Below are positions 1-7,718 of a DNA stretch of 14,336 nt, piece after piece (within the stretch, counting starts at the first letter, position 1; every line of letters starts with the position of its first letter). The notes beneath the pieces were generated by a model that had not been told where the DNA came from, made no database searches, and saw only the letters and a list, made by a program, of their open reading frames with translations. A program made the translations under genes and the position numbers. The stretch covers positions 1 through 14,336 of the forward strand of contig UREB01000024.1 of the NCBI GenBank assembly GCA_900546685.1, given 5' to 3'. Origin of the DNA: an uncultured Eubacteriales bacterium. Lineage in GTDB: Bacteria; Bacillota; Clostridia; Christensenellales; QAND01.

Positions 1-247
1 CCAGTTCTCTGCCGTAGTGCAGGGCCGCACGGAGGACCGCCTGCTCATCGAGCAGCGCAATAAGTTTTCCGTTGGGGATACGCTGGAGGTCGTCTCCCCC
101 CGTTATACCAAAGCAAGCTTTTGTGTGGAGGCCCTCTGGGATGAAAGCGGCCGCCCCGTGGAAAGCGCGCCGCACGCCCAGCAGCGCTTGCAGCTGCGCT
201 GCCCGTACCCATTGACCGCGCTGGATATTTTGCGTCGTCGCCTCTGA
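1..247 (+). CDS. U32-family peptidase, C-terminal fragment (5' end outside window)
   Basis: The reading frame is open from base 2 to a TGA at 245-247 and clearly began upstream; an in-frame GTG at 17 is probably an internal Val. The visible 80 or so residues contain EQRNKFSVGDTLEVVSP followed by a short beta-rich stretch and the closing PYPLTALDILRRRL. This matches, from memory, the C-terminal domain of U32 peptidases of the YegQ/RlhA type (collagenase-like peptidases, some involved in tRNA or rRNA hydroxylation). The catalytic U32 core is outside the window, so the specific subfamily and activity cannot be judged. A strong terminator follows directly, so this is the last gene of its transcript. 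Family assignment is good; function beyond that is inference. Confidence 0.75.
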   Translation, partial: QFSAVVQGRTEDRLLIEQRNKFSVGDTLEVVSPRYTKASFCVEALWDESGRPVESAPHAQQRLQLRCPYPLTALDILRRRL

Positions 248-258
248 TTTGTCGCCAC

Positions 259-286
259 AAAACGCCGCGATCGTGCGGCGTTTTTT
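259..286 (+). terminator. Rho-independent terminator after the U32 peptidase gene
   Basis: Perfect 10-bp stem (259-268 with 275-284), GC-rich at the loop end, loop GATCGT, and a run of T at 281-286. It starts 12 bases after the TGA of the peptidase fragment and separates it from the ATPase gene downstream. Confidence 0.9.
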
Positions 287-309
287 CTATCCGGCTGAAT
301 ATGACGAAC

Positions 310-360
310 TTGTCACCAGATTTGCAGGATTGTCACTGTATTTTTTACAGGTCGTATGAT
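310..360 (+). promoter_or_regulatory. Candidate promoter for the P-type ATPase with twin TTGTCAC repeats
   Basis: TTGTCA at 330-335 could be a -35 and TATGAT at 355-360 a -10, with a 19-nt spacer, which is long. Transcription would then begin near 367, downstream of the first in-frame ATG (356), which supports the GTG at 398 as the true start. A second TTGTCAC lies at 310, exactly 20 bp (about two helical turns) upstream of the first. The non-ideal spacer keeps this tentative. Confidence 0.45.
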
Positions 361-384
361 ATATTTTTATCAACATCAAGAAAT

Positions 385-389
385 GGGAG
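385..389 (+). promoter_or_regulatory. Ribosome binding site deciding the ATPase start
   Basis: GGGAG lies 8 nt before the GTG at 398, whereas the upstream ATG at 356 has only a weak AGG and overlaps the candidate -10. This favours the GTG start. It could still be part of the coding sequence if the 356 start is used. Confidence 0.6.
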
Positions 390-397
390 CTTTTATT

Positions 398-2749
398 GTG
401 TCTGAAGATTCCTCCAACCGCATATCCCCTTCGCTGGAAAGGGGGCTCAGCGCCGAGCAGGTAGCGCAAAAAACGGCACAGGGGCAGGTCAACCACGCCC
501 CGGAGCCCATCACAAAATCCACCGCGCGCATCATCAGCGACAATTTGTTTACCTCCTTCAACGCGTTTGTCGTGGCCATTGCGGCCTGCATCGCGCTGGT
601 AGGCGCGTATCAAAATCTGCTGTTTTTGATGATCATCGTCGCCAATACGCTCATTGGCATCATTCAGGAGATCCGTTCCAAAAAAACCATCGAAAAGCTG
701 AGCGTCCTGTCCGTCCCCAAAGCGCGCGTGCTGCGCGACGGCCGCTTTTCTACCGTCGATACCGAGGCCTTGGTCTTGGATGACCTAATCGAGCTAACCC
801 TGGGCAACCAGATCTGCGCGGACTGCATCGTGCGCCAAGGGCAGGTAGAGGTCAATGAATCGCTTTTAACCGGCGAAGCGGACCCCGTCTACAAAAAGCC
901 CGGCGATGTGCTATTATCCGGCAGCTTTGTCATCAGCGGCCGGTGCCTGGCCCAGGTGGAGCATGTAGGCGCGGACAACTATGCCACCAAAATTGCGCTG
1001 GAAGCCAAGCGGCCGGAAAAATATCACTCTGAATTGATGGAATCGCTGCGCAAGATCACAAAATCCACCAGCCTCATCATTTTGCCCATGGGGCTGATCC
1101 TATTCCTTCGCAGCTATTTTTTGCTGGATGAAACCATCCAAACCGCCGTTGTCTCCTCTGCCGCCGCCATCATCGGCATGTTTCCGCAGGGGCTCGTGCT
1201 GCTGACCAGCGTTTCGCTGGCCGTTGGCGTTATCAAGCTGGGCCGCAGGCGCACCCTGGTGCAGCAGCTGTTTTGCATTGAAACCCTAAGCCGTGTAGAC
1301 GTTCTGTGCTTGGATAAGACCGGCACGCTGACCACCGGCGAAATGTCCGTTTTGGAAACGCTGCCCCTGCTCTGTCCGCCTTCGCTTGGGTGGGATAGCT
1401 GGGAGGCGCTCTGTGCCTATGTCACCGCTTCTAAGGATGAAAACGCCACCGCAGCTGCTTTACAGCGCTATTTTGAGCCGCTCCAAGCTGCCTATACGCA
1501 GGCCCTTCCCTTTTCCTCTGAGCGCAAGTGGGGCGCCGTCTGCTTTGCAGAGCGCGGCACGCTGTATTTGGGCGCGCCGGACTTTTTGCTGCCGGATGCC
1601 AGCCACCCGCTGCACCGCACCGTGCAGTACCATACGCGCAACGGCTGCCGCGTGCTGCTGCTTGCCCACAGCCAAGCGCCGCTGGATCCGCATCGTTTGC
1701 CGGAGGACTTAGTGCCCGTAGCTGCCGTTGTGCTGTGTGACACCCTCCGGCCGGAAGCCAAGGATACCCTGGCCTTCTTTGCCAACGAGGGTGTGCAGGT
1801 CAAAATCATCTCCGGCGACCATCCCATGACGGTGGCCAGCATTGCGCGCCAGGTGGGCCTGCCCCGCGCAGACCGGTATATCGACGTCTCCGTTCTTTCG
1901 GAGGATGAGTTGGCCAAGGCCGCCGAAACCTACACCATTTTCGGCCGGGTAAAGCCAGAGCAAAAGCGTATTTTGGTGCATGCCCTGCAAAAAAACGGGC
2001 ATACCGTGGCTATGACGGGCGATGGCGTCAACGACGTTTTGGCGCTTAAGGATGCCGATTGCAGCATTGCCATGGCCTCCGGCAGCGACGCGGCACGCCA
2101 GGTAGCGCAGCTCGTGCTGCTGGATTCCGACTTTTCCTGCCTGCCGGAGGTTGTGATGGAAGGGCGCCGCGTCATCAACAACATCACGCGTACCGCGTCG
2201 ATGTACCTGATCAAAACGGTGTTCTCCTTCCTCCTCTCCGTCATTACGGTGTTTACGCCGTTCAACTACCCCTTCACGCCGATACAGCTTACGCTGATTA
2301 GCATGTTTTGCGTCGGCATCCCCACCTTTTTCCTGGCGCTGGAACCCAGCCGCGACCGCATCACCGGCAATTTTCTTTCCACTGTGCTCCAGCGCTCTCT
2401 CCCCGGCGCGCTCATCGTCGTGCTGTACGTTATGCTGATCCAGTCGATAGGCCCTGTTTTGGGGCTTACTGAGCCGCAATGCGCTACGCTCTCGGTATAT
2501 CTCACCGGCATTGCCAACCTCACGCTGCTTTGGCGTGTGTGCTGGCCGCTCAATGCCATGCGCGGTACGCTCTGTCTGTTGATGACAGCCGGCTTTTTTA
2601 CCGCCGCACACCTGTTCCGCAGCCTCATCGGCCTTACGGTGATGAGCAGTTCTATGTGGCCGGTCTGCCTTGTCTTTGCCCTGTGCTGCCTGCCCTTGAT
2701 GCTGCTCGTTGAAAGGCTTTTGAAAAAATTGCCACAGCTGCGCAAATAA
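398..2749 (+). CDS. CtpE-like cation-translocating P-type ATPase
   Basis: Integral membrane ATP-driven cation pump of 783 residues if started at GTG 398 (797 from ATG 356; RBS spacing and promoter position favour 398). In 783-aa numbering: TGE of the actuator domain at 158-160, phosphorylation motif DKTGTLT with Asp306, and hinge GDGVND at 541-546. Two hydrophobic segments precede the actuator domain, a pair surrounds the FPQGLVLLTS motif (M4), and about six follow the hinge. Sequence around GLSAEQVAQ, the M4 motif and LGRRRTLVQQL resembles the CtpE group, whose mycobacterial member is linked to Ca2+ uptake; substrate here is inference. There is no N-terminal heavy-metal domain, and no CPx metal motif in M4, so a Cu/Cd/Zn exporter is unlikely. 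Oddity: the M4 motif reads PQGL (Gln264) where homologues I recall have PEGL. Monocistronic, convergent with uppP. Confidence 0.85.
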   Translation: MSEDSSNRISPSLERGLSAEQVAQKTAQGQVNHAPEPITKSTARIISDNLFTSFNAFVVAIAACIALVGAYQNLLFLMIIVANTLIGIIQEIRSKKTIEKLSVLSVPKARVLRDGRFSTVDTEALVLDDLIELTLGNQICADCIVRQGQVEVNESLLTGEADPVYKKPGDVLLSGSFVISGRCLAQVEHVGADNYATKIALEAKRPEKYHSELMESLRKITKSTSLIILPMGLILFLRSYFLLDETIQTAVVSSAAAIIGMFPQGLVLLTSVSLAVGVIKLGRRRTLVQQLFCIETLSRVDVLCLDKTGTLTTGEMSVLETLPLLCPPSLGWDSWEALCAYVTASKDENATAAALQRYFEPLQAAYTQALPFSSERKWGAVCFAERGTLYLGAPDFLLPDASHPLHRTVQYHTRNGCRVLLLAHSQAPLDPHRLPEDLVPVAAVVLCDTLRPEAKDTLAFFANEGVQVKIISGDHPMTVASIARQVGLPRADRYIDVSVLSEDELAKAAETYTIFGRVKPEQKRILVHALQKNGHTVAMTGDGVNDVLALKDADCSIAMASGSDAARQVAQLVLLDSDFSCLPEVVMEGRRVINNITRTASMYLIKTVFSFLLSVITVFTPFNYPFTPIQLTLISMFCVGIPTFFLALEPSRDRITGNFLSTVLQRSLPGALIVVLYVMLIQSIGPVLGLTEPQCATLSVYLTGIANLTLLWRVCWPLNAMRGTLCLLMTAGFFTAAHLFRSLIGLTVMSSSMWPVCLVFALCCLPLMLLVERLLKKLPQLRK

Positions 2750-2775
2750 AAAAAGAGGCTTCGGCCTCTTTTTTT
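2748..2775. terminator. Bidirectional terminator shared by the ATPase gene and uppP
   Basis: Perfect 12-bp stem (2748-2759 with 2764-2775) closed by a TTCG tetraloop, with seven A on one side and seven T on the other, so it works on both strands. It overlaps the TAA of the ATPase gene and starts 8 bases beyond the uppP stop codon. Confidence 0.93.
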
Positions 2776-2782
2776 ATTATTT

Positions 2783-3592
2783 TTACGCAAGCACATAAAA
2801 GTAAAGCAGCACGGCTACGCCCAGCACAATGCGGTAATAGCCGAAAGGCTTAAAGGTATGCGTCTGAATGAATTTCATCAAAAACCGGATGGCAAACAGC
2901 GAAACCACAAAGGCCACCACCGTGCCCACCAACAATGTCAAAAGCTGTGGGCCCACCAATAGGTCGGCATATTTGATCAGCTTTAATCCGCTGGCGCCCA
3001 GCATGACAGGAATCGCCAGGAAAAACGAAAATTCTGCCGCTACCGTACGGGTGCAGCCCAGCATCACCGCGCCCAAAATCGTAGCGCCGGACCGCGACGT
3101 CCCCGGAATCAGCGCCAGCACTTGAAATACGCCGATCAGCGCTGCCGTTCGGGCACTCATTTGTGCAAAGGAGCGAATGCGTCCCTTTCTTTTCTGGCTT
3201 TCTACCACGATAAACCCTACGCCATAGACAATCAGCGTAATGGCCACGGTGGTCGGGTTGTAAAACAGCGCATTGATTTTTTCCTCAAACAGCAGACCAA
3301 TGATCCCCGCCGGAACGGTAGCAATCAGCACCTTGCCCCATAGGGAAAGGGTATCGCGCTTCTGCTTTTGGTTCTTTTGGGTGGAAAAGGGATTTAGCTT
3401 ATGAAAATACAGCACCAATACCGCTAGGATAGAGCCAAACTGTACCACCACCATGAACAGATCTACAAACTCCTTGCCTCCGCTAAGCTGGATCCATTCA
3501 TCCGCTAAAATCATGTGCCCGGTGCTGCTGATGGGCAGCCATTCCGTAATGCCCTGAATGATCCCCAGTAGGATCGCCTTGATAATTTCCAT
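2783..3592 (-). CDS. uppP: Undecaprenyl-diphosphatase (UppP/BacA)
   Basis: Membrane enzyme that dephosphorylates undecaprenyl pyrophosphate to recycle the lipid carrier for peptidoglycan and other surface polymers; overexpression gives bacitracin resistance in other bacteria. At 269 residues it is the usual family length. Both signature motifs are present: QGITEWLPISSTGH at 13-26, with Glu17, and PGTSRSG at 163-169, with Arg167. Hydrophobic segments are spread over the whole length, with a Lys/Gln-rich loop near residues 70-82. The ATG at 3590-3592 is preceded by AGGAGG at 8 nt. The gene has its own promoter and lies beyond the etfA terminator, so it is a separate unit from the butyrate operon although on the same strand. 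The assignment is confident; whether it is the only UppP in the cell is unknown. Confidence 0.96.
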   Translation of the reverse strand: MEIIKAILLGIIQGITEWLPISSTGHMILADEWIQLSGGKEFVDLFMVVVQFGSILAVLVLYFHKLNPFSTQKNQKQKRDTLSLWGKVLIATVPAGIIGLLFEEKINALFYNPTTVAITLIVYGVGFIVVESQKRKGRIRSFAQMSARTAALIGVFQVLALIPGTSRSGATILGAVMLGCTRTVAAEFSFFLAIPVMLGASGLKLIKYADLLVGPQLLTLLVGTVVAFVVSLFAIRFLMKFIQTHTFKPFGYYRIVLGVAVLLYFYVLA

Positions 3593-3670
3593 TGCCGTTC
3601 CCTCCTATGGCGCAGCGCGCCCATGAAAACATATGCTGCAAACGCCACCGAGTATTTCTAAAACCCGTTT

Positions 3671-3699
3671 ATCATACCATAGTACGCTTCGTTTGAACA
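3671..3699 (-). promoter_or_regulatory. Promoter of uppP (extended -10)
   Basis: On the minus strand, TGTTCA (3694-3699) is followed after 17 nt by TATGAT (3671-3676), preceded by TGG, an extended -10. The -35 is weak, which is common with extended -10 promoters. Predicted start is near 3664, leaving a leader of about 70 nt. Confidence 0.6.
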
Positions 3700-3740
3700 C
3701 CTTTTTCAGGATTTCGGATATGTCCCGGGCAATGGGGGCA

Positions 3741-3772
3741 TACAAAAACACCGCCCTGTTGGGCGGTGTTTT
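3741..3772 (-). terminator. Terminator of the butyryl-CoA operon, after etfA
   Basis: Perfect 12-bp stem (3745-3756 with 3761-3772), 4-nt loop, and on the minus strand a T run (3748-3744) followed by GTA. It lies 12 bases past the etfA stop codon and isolates the operon from uppP. Confidence 0.92.
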
Positions 3773-3784
3773 CAGCGTTTATGC

Positions 3785-4825
3785 TTATTCTTTGATGGTC
3801 GCTTTCAGCACTTCCGTCAGTTTCGGAACGATCTTCAGCGCGTCGCCTACGATGCCGTAGTCCGCCACTTCAAAGATCGGCGCGGTCTCGTCCTTGTTGA
3901 TCGCGATGATCAAGTCAGATTCCTCCATGCCAGCCACGTGCTGGATAGCGCCGGAAATACCGATGGCAAAGTACACCTGCGGGCGCACGGTTTTGCCTGT
4001 CTGGCCCACCTGCAGATCCTTCGGTTCCCAGCCTGCGTCTACCACAGCGCGGGAGCAGCTCACTTCGCCGCCCAATACATCGGCCAGCTCTTTGAGCATC
4101 TCGAAGTTTTCCGGGCAGCCCATGCCGCGGCCGCCGGATACCAGGATCTTGGCATCCATGATGTCCACAGTATCTGTGATGGACTTCACGACATCCAGAA
4201 TCTCAACATACTTGTTGTCCGGTGTGAAGCCCGGGTTGTATTCTTCCACAACCGCCTTGGCGCCTTCGATGCGGTCGATCTTCTGCATAACGCCGGGGCG
4301 AACCGTGGCCATCTGCGGACGGTTGTCCGGGCAGGCGATGGTTGCGATGGTGTTGCCGCCGAACGCCGGGCGGGTCATCAGCAGCTGATTGTGCTTTTGT
4401 TCCTGTCCTTCTCTGGCCACCAGCGGGAAATCGCCGATATCCAGCTGTGTGCAGTCTGCCGTCAAGCCGGTGGCTACACGGGCAGATACGCGGGGGCCGA
4501 GGTCGCGGCCGATGGCGGTTGCGCCGATCAGCATGATCTCGGGCTTATATTTGTTGATCACAGAGGACAGCGCATGGGTATACGGCTCGGTTCTGTAATC
4601 TTTCAGCTCCGGATCGTCTACCACGATAACGCGGTCTGCGCCATAGGCCGCCAGCTCGTCTGCCAGGCCTTTTACGCCGGAGCCGATCAACACAGCCGTT
4701 ACTTCAGTGTTCAGGTCTTTGGCCAAGTCCTTGCCCTTGCCGATCAACTCAAACGCGATGCCGCTGATTTCGTTGTCTACCTGCTGAGCAAAAACGAATA
4801 CGCCTTTATATTCTTCCAAGTTCAT
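3785..4825 (-). CDS. etfA: Electron transfer flavoprotein, alpha subunit
   Basis: Alpha subunit of the heterodimeric flavoprotein that passes electrons to butyryl-CoA dehydrogenase. At 346 residues it is normal for clostridial EtfA. An N-terminal ETF domain (roughly 1-190) is followed by the C-terminal FAD domain with SGGRGMG at 230-236, VGQTGKTV at 273-280, GISGAIQH at 289-296, and the closing segment NKDETAPIFEVADYGIVGD at 310-328. It is the last gene of thl-crt-hbd-bcd-etfB-etfA, 18 nt after etfB, with a terminator behind it. The RBS is less clean than for the other operon genes (a GGTGG about 9 nt upstream and AAAGG against the ATG). In characterised clostridia this protein works in an NADH- and ferredoxin-linked bifurcating complex with Bcd; bifurcation here is inferred from operon context, not shown by a single residue. 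Confidence 0.96.
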   Translation of the reverse strand: MNLEEYKGVFVFAQQVDNEISGIAFELIGKGKDLAKDLNTEVTAVLIGSGVKGLADELAAYGADRVIVVDDPELKDYRTEPYTHALSSVINKYKPEIMLIGATAIGRDLGPRVSARVATGLTADCTQLDIGDFPLVAREGQEQKHNQLLMTRPAFGGNTIATIACPDNRPQMATVRPGVMQKIDRIEGAKAVVEEYNPGFTPDNKYVEILDVVKSITDTVDIMDAKILVSGGRGMGCPENFEMLKELADVLGGEVSCSRAVVDAGWEPKDLQVGQTGKTVRPQVYFAIGISGAIQHVAGMEESDLIIAINKDETAPIFEVADYGIVGDALKIVPKLTEVLKATIKE

Positions 4826-4843
4826 CCTTTTACACCACCCTCA

Positions 4844-5626
4844 TCAAATGATATGTTTCTCTTGCAGCTTTTCGGTGATATACGCTGCAGCGGCTTCCGG
4901 ATCCAGGGTGAACATTTCCCCTGCTCCCTTTCTTACCTTGTCGGAAGCTTTGGCAATCTTGGTCGGCGAACCCTTCAATCCGATGTTCGCATCGTCCAGA
5001 TCCTTCAGATCCGCTCTGCCCCAGGTGGTGATCTCCGCTTGGAACGCGTCGAAAATGCCGCCGGGCGTCATGTAGCGGGGCTCGTTGAGCTCTGCCAACG
5101 CCGTGACCAAGCAGGGCATTTTGGCCTTTACCACATGGTAACGGTCTTCATATTGGCGTTCTACCACGATGGAATCGCCGTCAACCTCCAGCTTCTGGGC
5201 ATAGGAGATAACCGGGATGCCCAAATGCTCGGAGATCTGCGGGCCTACCTGCGCGGTATCGCCGTCGATGGCCTGGCGGCCGGTGATGATCAAATCGTAC
5301 TCCAAGTTGCGGATCGCAGCGGCGATGGTCTGGGAGGTTGCCCAGGTATCCGCGCCGCCCAGTACGCGGTCGGTTACCAGGATGGCCTTATCTGCGCCCA
5401 TGGCCAGCGCTTCGCGCAGCACATCCGCCGCTTTCGGCAGGCCCATGGTCAGCACGGTAACCTCCGCGCCATACTTGTCTTTCAGCCGCAGAGCAGCTTC
5501 CAGGCCGGCCTTGTCATCCGGATTCATGATCGCAAGCATCGCCGCACGGTTCAGCGTGCCATCCGGGTTAAACTGTACGCCGCCTTTTGTATCCGGCACC
5601 TGTTTTATACAAACAACAATTTTCAC
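4844..5626 (-). CDS. etfB: Electron transfer flavoprotein, beta subunit
   Basis: Beta subunit of the ETF heterodimer; in bifurcating ETFs it carries the flavin that takes a hydride from NADH. 260 residues, the normal length. The N-terminus MKIVVCIKQVPDT and the EtfB signature region GRQAIDGDTAQVGPQISEH at 116-134 are clear, and NPDDKAGLEAALRLKD at 35-50 is the usual helix after the first strand. The start codon is GTG (minus strand 5626-5624), with AGGAGGG about 9 nt upstream; no better ATG exists. It sits 16 nt after bcd and 18 nt before etfA, so the three are surely co-transcribed. Compared with homologues I recall, the VQFNPDGTL loop is typical of the clostridial type. There are no signs of truncation. 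Confidence 0.96.
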   Translation of the reverse strand: MKIVVCIKQVPDTKGGVQFNPDGTLNRAAMLAIMNPDDKAGLEAALRLKDKYGAEVTVLTMGLPKAADVLREALAMGADKAILVTDRVLGGADTWATSQTIAAAIRNLEYDLIITGRQAIDGDTAQVGPQISEHLGIPVISYAQKLEVDGDSIVVERQYEDRYHVVKAKMPCLVTALAELNEPRYMTPGGIFDAFQAEITTWGRADLKDLDDANIGLKGSPTKIAKASDKVRKGAGEMFTLDPEAAAAYITEKLQEKHII

Positions 5627-5642
5627 GGTTCTAACCCTCCTG

Positions 5643-6782
5643 TTATCTCAATAAGTCGCCAGAGATGACCATACGCTGAACTTCGGAAGTTCCTTCGTAA
5701 ATCTCCGTGATCTTCGCATCACGCATCATGCGCTCCACCGGATATTCTCTGGTGTAGCCGTAGCCGCCGTGAAGCTGTACACACTTGGTGGTAACTTCCA
5801 TAGCGACCTCAGCTGCATACAGCTTTGCCATGGCAGCTTCCACAGAGAAGCGTTTTTTGGTGTCCTTGGCTTTGGCTGCATTGTAGACCAACAGGCGGGC
5901 TGCCTCGATCTTGGTCTTCATATCCGCCAGCTGGAACTGGGTATTCTGGAATTTGGCGATAGAACGGCCAAACTGCTTTCTTTCCTTTACATAGGCAACG
6001 GTTTCATCAAACGCGCCCTGTGCCAGGCCCAGCGCCTGTGCCGCAATGCCGATACGGCCGCCGTCCAGCGTGGTCATGGCAATGCCGAAGCCCTTGCCTT
6101 CCTCACCCAGCAGGTTTTCCTTGGGCACGATGCAGTTTTCAAAGATCAGCTCGGTCGTGGAAGATCCACGGATACCCATCTTCTTTTCCTTGGTGCCGAT
6201 GCTAAAGCCCGGGAAATCCTTTTCTACGATAAACGCAGAAATGCCTTTGGTGCCCTTGGATTTATCCGTCATCGCGAAGATGATGTAGATATCCGCCTGG
6301 CCGCCGTTGGTAATGAAGATCTTGCTGCCGTTCAAGACATAGTGGTTGCCTTCCAGCACCGCTTTGGTCTGCTGGCCGGCAGCGTCCGTGCCTGCGCCGG
6401 GCTCGGTCAAGCCGAAAGCGCCGAGCTTTTCACCCTTTGCCAGCGGAATCAGGTATTTTTCCTTCTGCTCCGGCGTACCGAACTTGTTGATCGGCTCTGC
6501 GCCCAAAGAGGTGTGCGCGGAAACGATAACGCCGGTGGTGCCGCAAACTCTGGACAATTCCTCTACGCAGATCGCATAGGTCAGGGAATCACAGCCCTGG
6601 CCGCCGTATTCCTTTGCGAACGGGATGCCCATAAAGCCGTATTTCTGCATTTTCTTTACAGTTTCAATGGGGAAGCGTTCGGTCTCATCAATCTCTTGGG
6701 CCAAGGGTTTTGCTTCTGTTTCAGCAAACTGCCGGAACAGACCGCGTGCCATTTCTTGTTCTTTGCTGAGTACGAAGTCCAT
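5643..6782 (-). CDS. bcd: Butyryl-CoA dehydrogenase (short-chain acyl-CoA dehydrogenase)
   Basis: FAD enzyme reducing crotonyl-CoA to butyryl-CoA with electrons delivered by EtfAB, in the cytoplasm. 379 residues, matching short-chain acyl-CoA dehydrogenases. The flavin/substrate segment GAFGLTEPGAGTDAAG is at 121-136, and the catalytic base is Glu363 in IYEGTSEVQR near the C-terminus, the position used by short- and medium-chain enzymes rather than the isovaleryl type. ATG at 6782 has AGGAGG 7 nt upstream. Its place directly before etfB and etfA and after thl-crt-hbd identifies it as the butyryl-CoA enzyme rather than a general acyl-CoA dehydrogenase. The 48-nt gap to hbd contains the perfect palindrome GTCCTAGGAC (6810-6819), of unknown meaning. 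Confidence 0.95.
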   Translation of the reverse strand: MDFVLSKEQEMARGLFRQFAETEAKPLAQEIDETERFPIETVKKMQKYGFMGIPFAKEYGGQGCDSLTYAICVEELSRVCGTTGVIVSAHTSLGAEPINKFGTPEQKEKYLIPLAKGEKLGAFGLTEPGAGTDAAGQQTKAVLEGNHYVLNGSKIFITNGGQADIYIIFAMTDKSKGTKGISAFIVEKDFPGFSIGTKEKKMGIRGSSTTELIFENCIVPKENLLGEEGKGFGIAMTTLDGGRIGIAAQALGLAQGAFDETVAYVKERKQFGRSIAKFQNTQFQLADMKTKIEAARLLVYNAAKAKDTKKRFSVEAAMAKLYAAEVAMEVTTKCVQLHGGYGYTREYPVERMMRDAKITEIYEGTSEVQRMVISGDLLR

Positions 6783-6830
6783 ACTCGTTCCTCCTAATCA
6801 AAATTTACAGTCCTAGGACCGTCTGAACTC

Positions 6831-7673
6831 TTACTTGGTGTAATCGAAGAAGCCTTTGCCGCTCTTGCGTCCGAGCAAGCCGCCGCGTACCATCTTGCGG
6901 AGAAGCGGGTGCGGGCGGTATTTCGGGTCGCCGGTTTCGCTTTCCAATACTTCCATGATGGCCAAGCATACATCCAGGCCGATCAGATCGCCCAAGGACA
7001 GCGGGCCCATCGGATGGTTTGCGCCCAGCTTCATCGCGGTATCGATGTCCTCTGCGCTGGCCACGCCTTCCGCGTAGATGCCCACCGCTTCGTTGATCAT
7101 CGGGATCAGGATACGGTTAACCACAAAGCCGGCCGCTTCCTTTACCTCTACCGGGGTCTTGCCGATCTCCACAGAGATCTCTTTGATGCGCTCTACGGTC
7201 TCTGCCTTGGTGTTCATGCCCGCAATGACCTCTACCAGCTTCATCACCGGTGCCGGGTTAAAGAAGTGCATGCCAACCACAGCGCGGCTCATGCCTTTGG
7301 AGATCTCCGTTAAGGACAGGGAAGAGGTGTTGGAAGCCAGGATCGCTTCCGGTTTGCAGATCTTATCCAGCTTTTGGAACAGCTCCTGCTTTAAGTCCAT
7401 GCGCTCGATGGCCGCTTCTACGACCAGATCGCAGTCCGCCACAGCTTCGTTATCGCCATGGGTAGAAATCTTCGCCATGATCTCGTCTACCTTGGCCTGC
7501 TCCATGCGGCCTTTGGCAACCTGTTTGTCCAGGGCCTTTTGGATCCTGGCCTTGCCGCCATCAGCAAATTCCTGCTTGATGTCGCAAAGAACAACTTCAT
7601 AACCGTCGGTTACTGCAAACGCCTGCGCGATGCCAGCGCCCATGGTGCCGGCGCCAATCACTCCAACTTTCAT
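6831..7673 (-). CDS. hbd: 3-hydroxybutyryl-CoA dehydrogenase
   Basis: Reduces acetoacetyl-CoA to (S)-3-hydroxybutyryl-CoA with NAD(P)H. 280 residues, typical of the clostridial single-domain Hbd, as opposed to the fused hydratase-dehydrogenase FadB. The Rossmann motif GAGTMGAG is at 7-14. Substrate and catalytic residues are visible: Ser117 in NTSSLS, His136 in GMHFFNPAPVMKLVEVI with its partner Glu148, and Asn186 in AAGFVVNR. The ATG at 7671-7673 is preceded by GGAGG at 6 nt. Third gene of the operon, 45 nt after crt. The C-terminal dimerisation domain (about 185-280) is complete and ends with RKSGKGFFDYTK, as usual. Confidence 0.97.
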   Translation of the reverse strand: MKVGVIGAGTMGAGIAQAFAVTDGYEVVLCDIKQEFADGGKARIQKALDKQVAKGRMEQAKVDEIMAKISTHGDNEAVADCDLVVEAAIERMDLKQELFQKLDKICKPEAILASNTSSLSLTEISKGMSRAVVGMHFFNPAPVMKLVEVIAGMNTKAETVERIKEISVEIGKTPVEVKEAAGFVVNRILIPMINEAVGIYAEGVASAEDIDTAMKLGANHPMGPLSLGDLIGLDVCLAIMEVLESETGDPKYRPHPLLRKMVRGGLLGRKSGKGFFDYTK

Positions 7674-7718
7674 GATGTACCTCCAAATACAATCTTTTAT
7701 AAAGGGCTAAATGCCGAT

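Noticed and set aside
1709..2611. 300-codon minus-strand frame inside the ATPase gene
   Set aside because: Antisense to catalytic and membrane parts of a clear P-type ATPase; low-complexity charged composition with no family motif.
3938..5668. 576-codon plus-strand open frame lying across etfA and etfB
   Set aside because: It is antisense to two well-recognised genes and its translation resembles no protein. It stays open because the etf genes avoid TTA, CTA and TCA codons, which would read as stops on the other strand.
6810..6819. GTCCTAGGAC palindrome between hbd and bcd
   Set aside because: Perfect but only 10 bp with no loop, and no T run or promoter is linked to it; expected by chance at this length.
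7674..7718. AT-rich TATAAA-like sequence between crt and hbd as an internal promoter
   Set aside because: No -35 at acceptable spacing; the gap is short and hbd has a normal RBS for operon translation.
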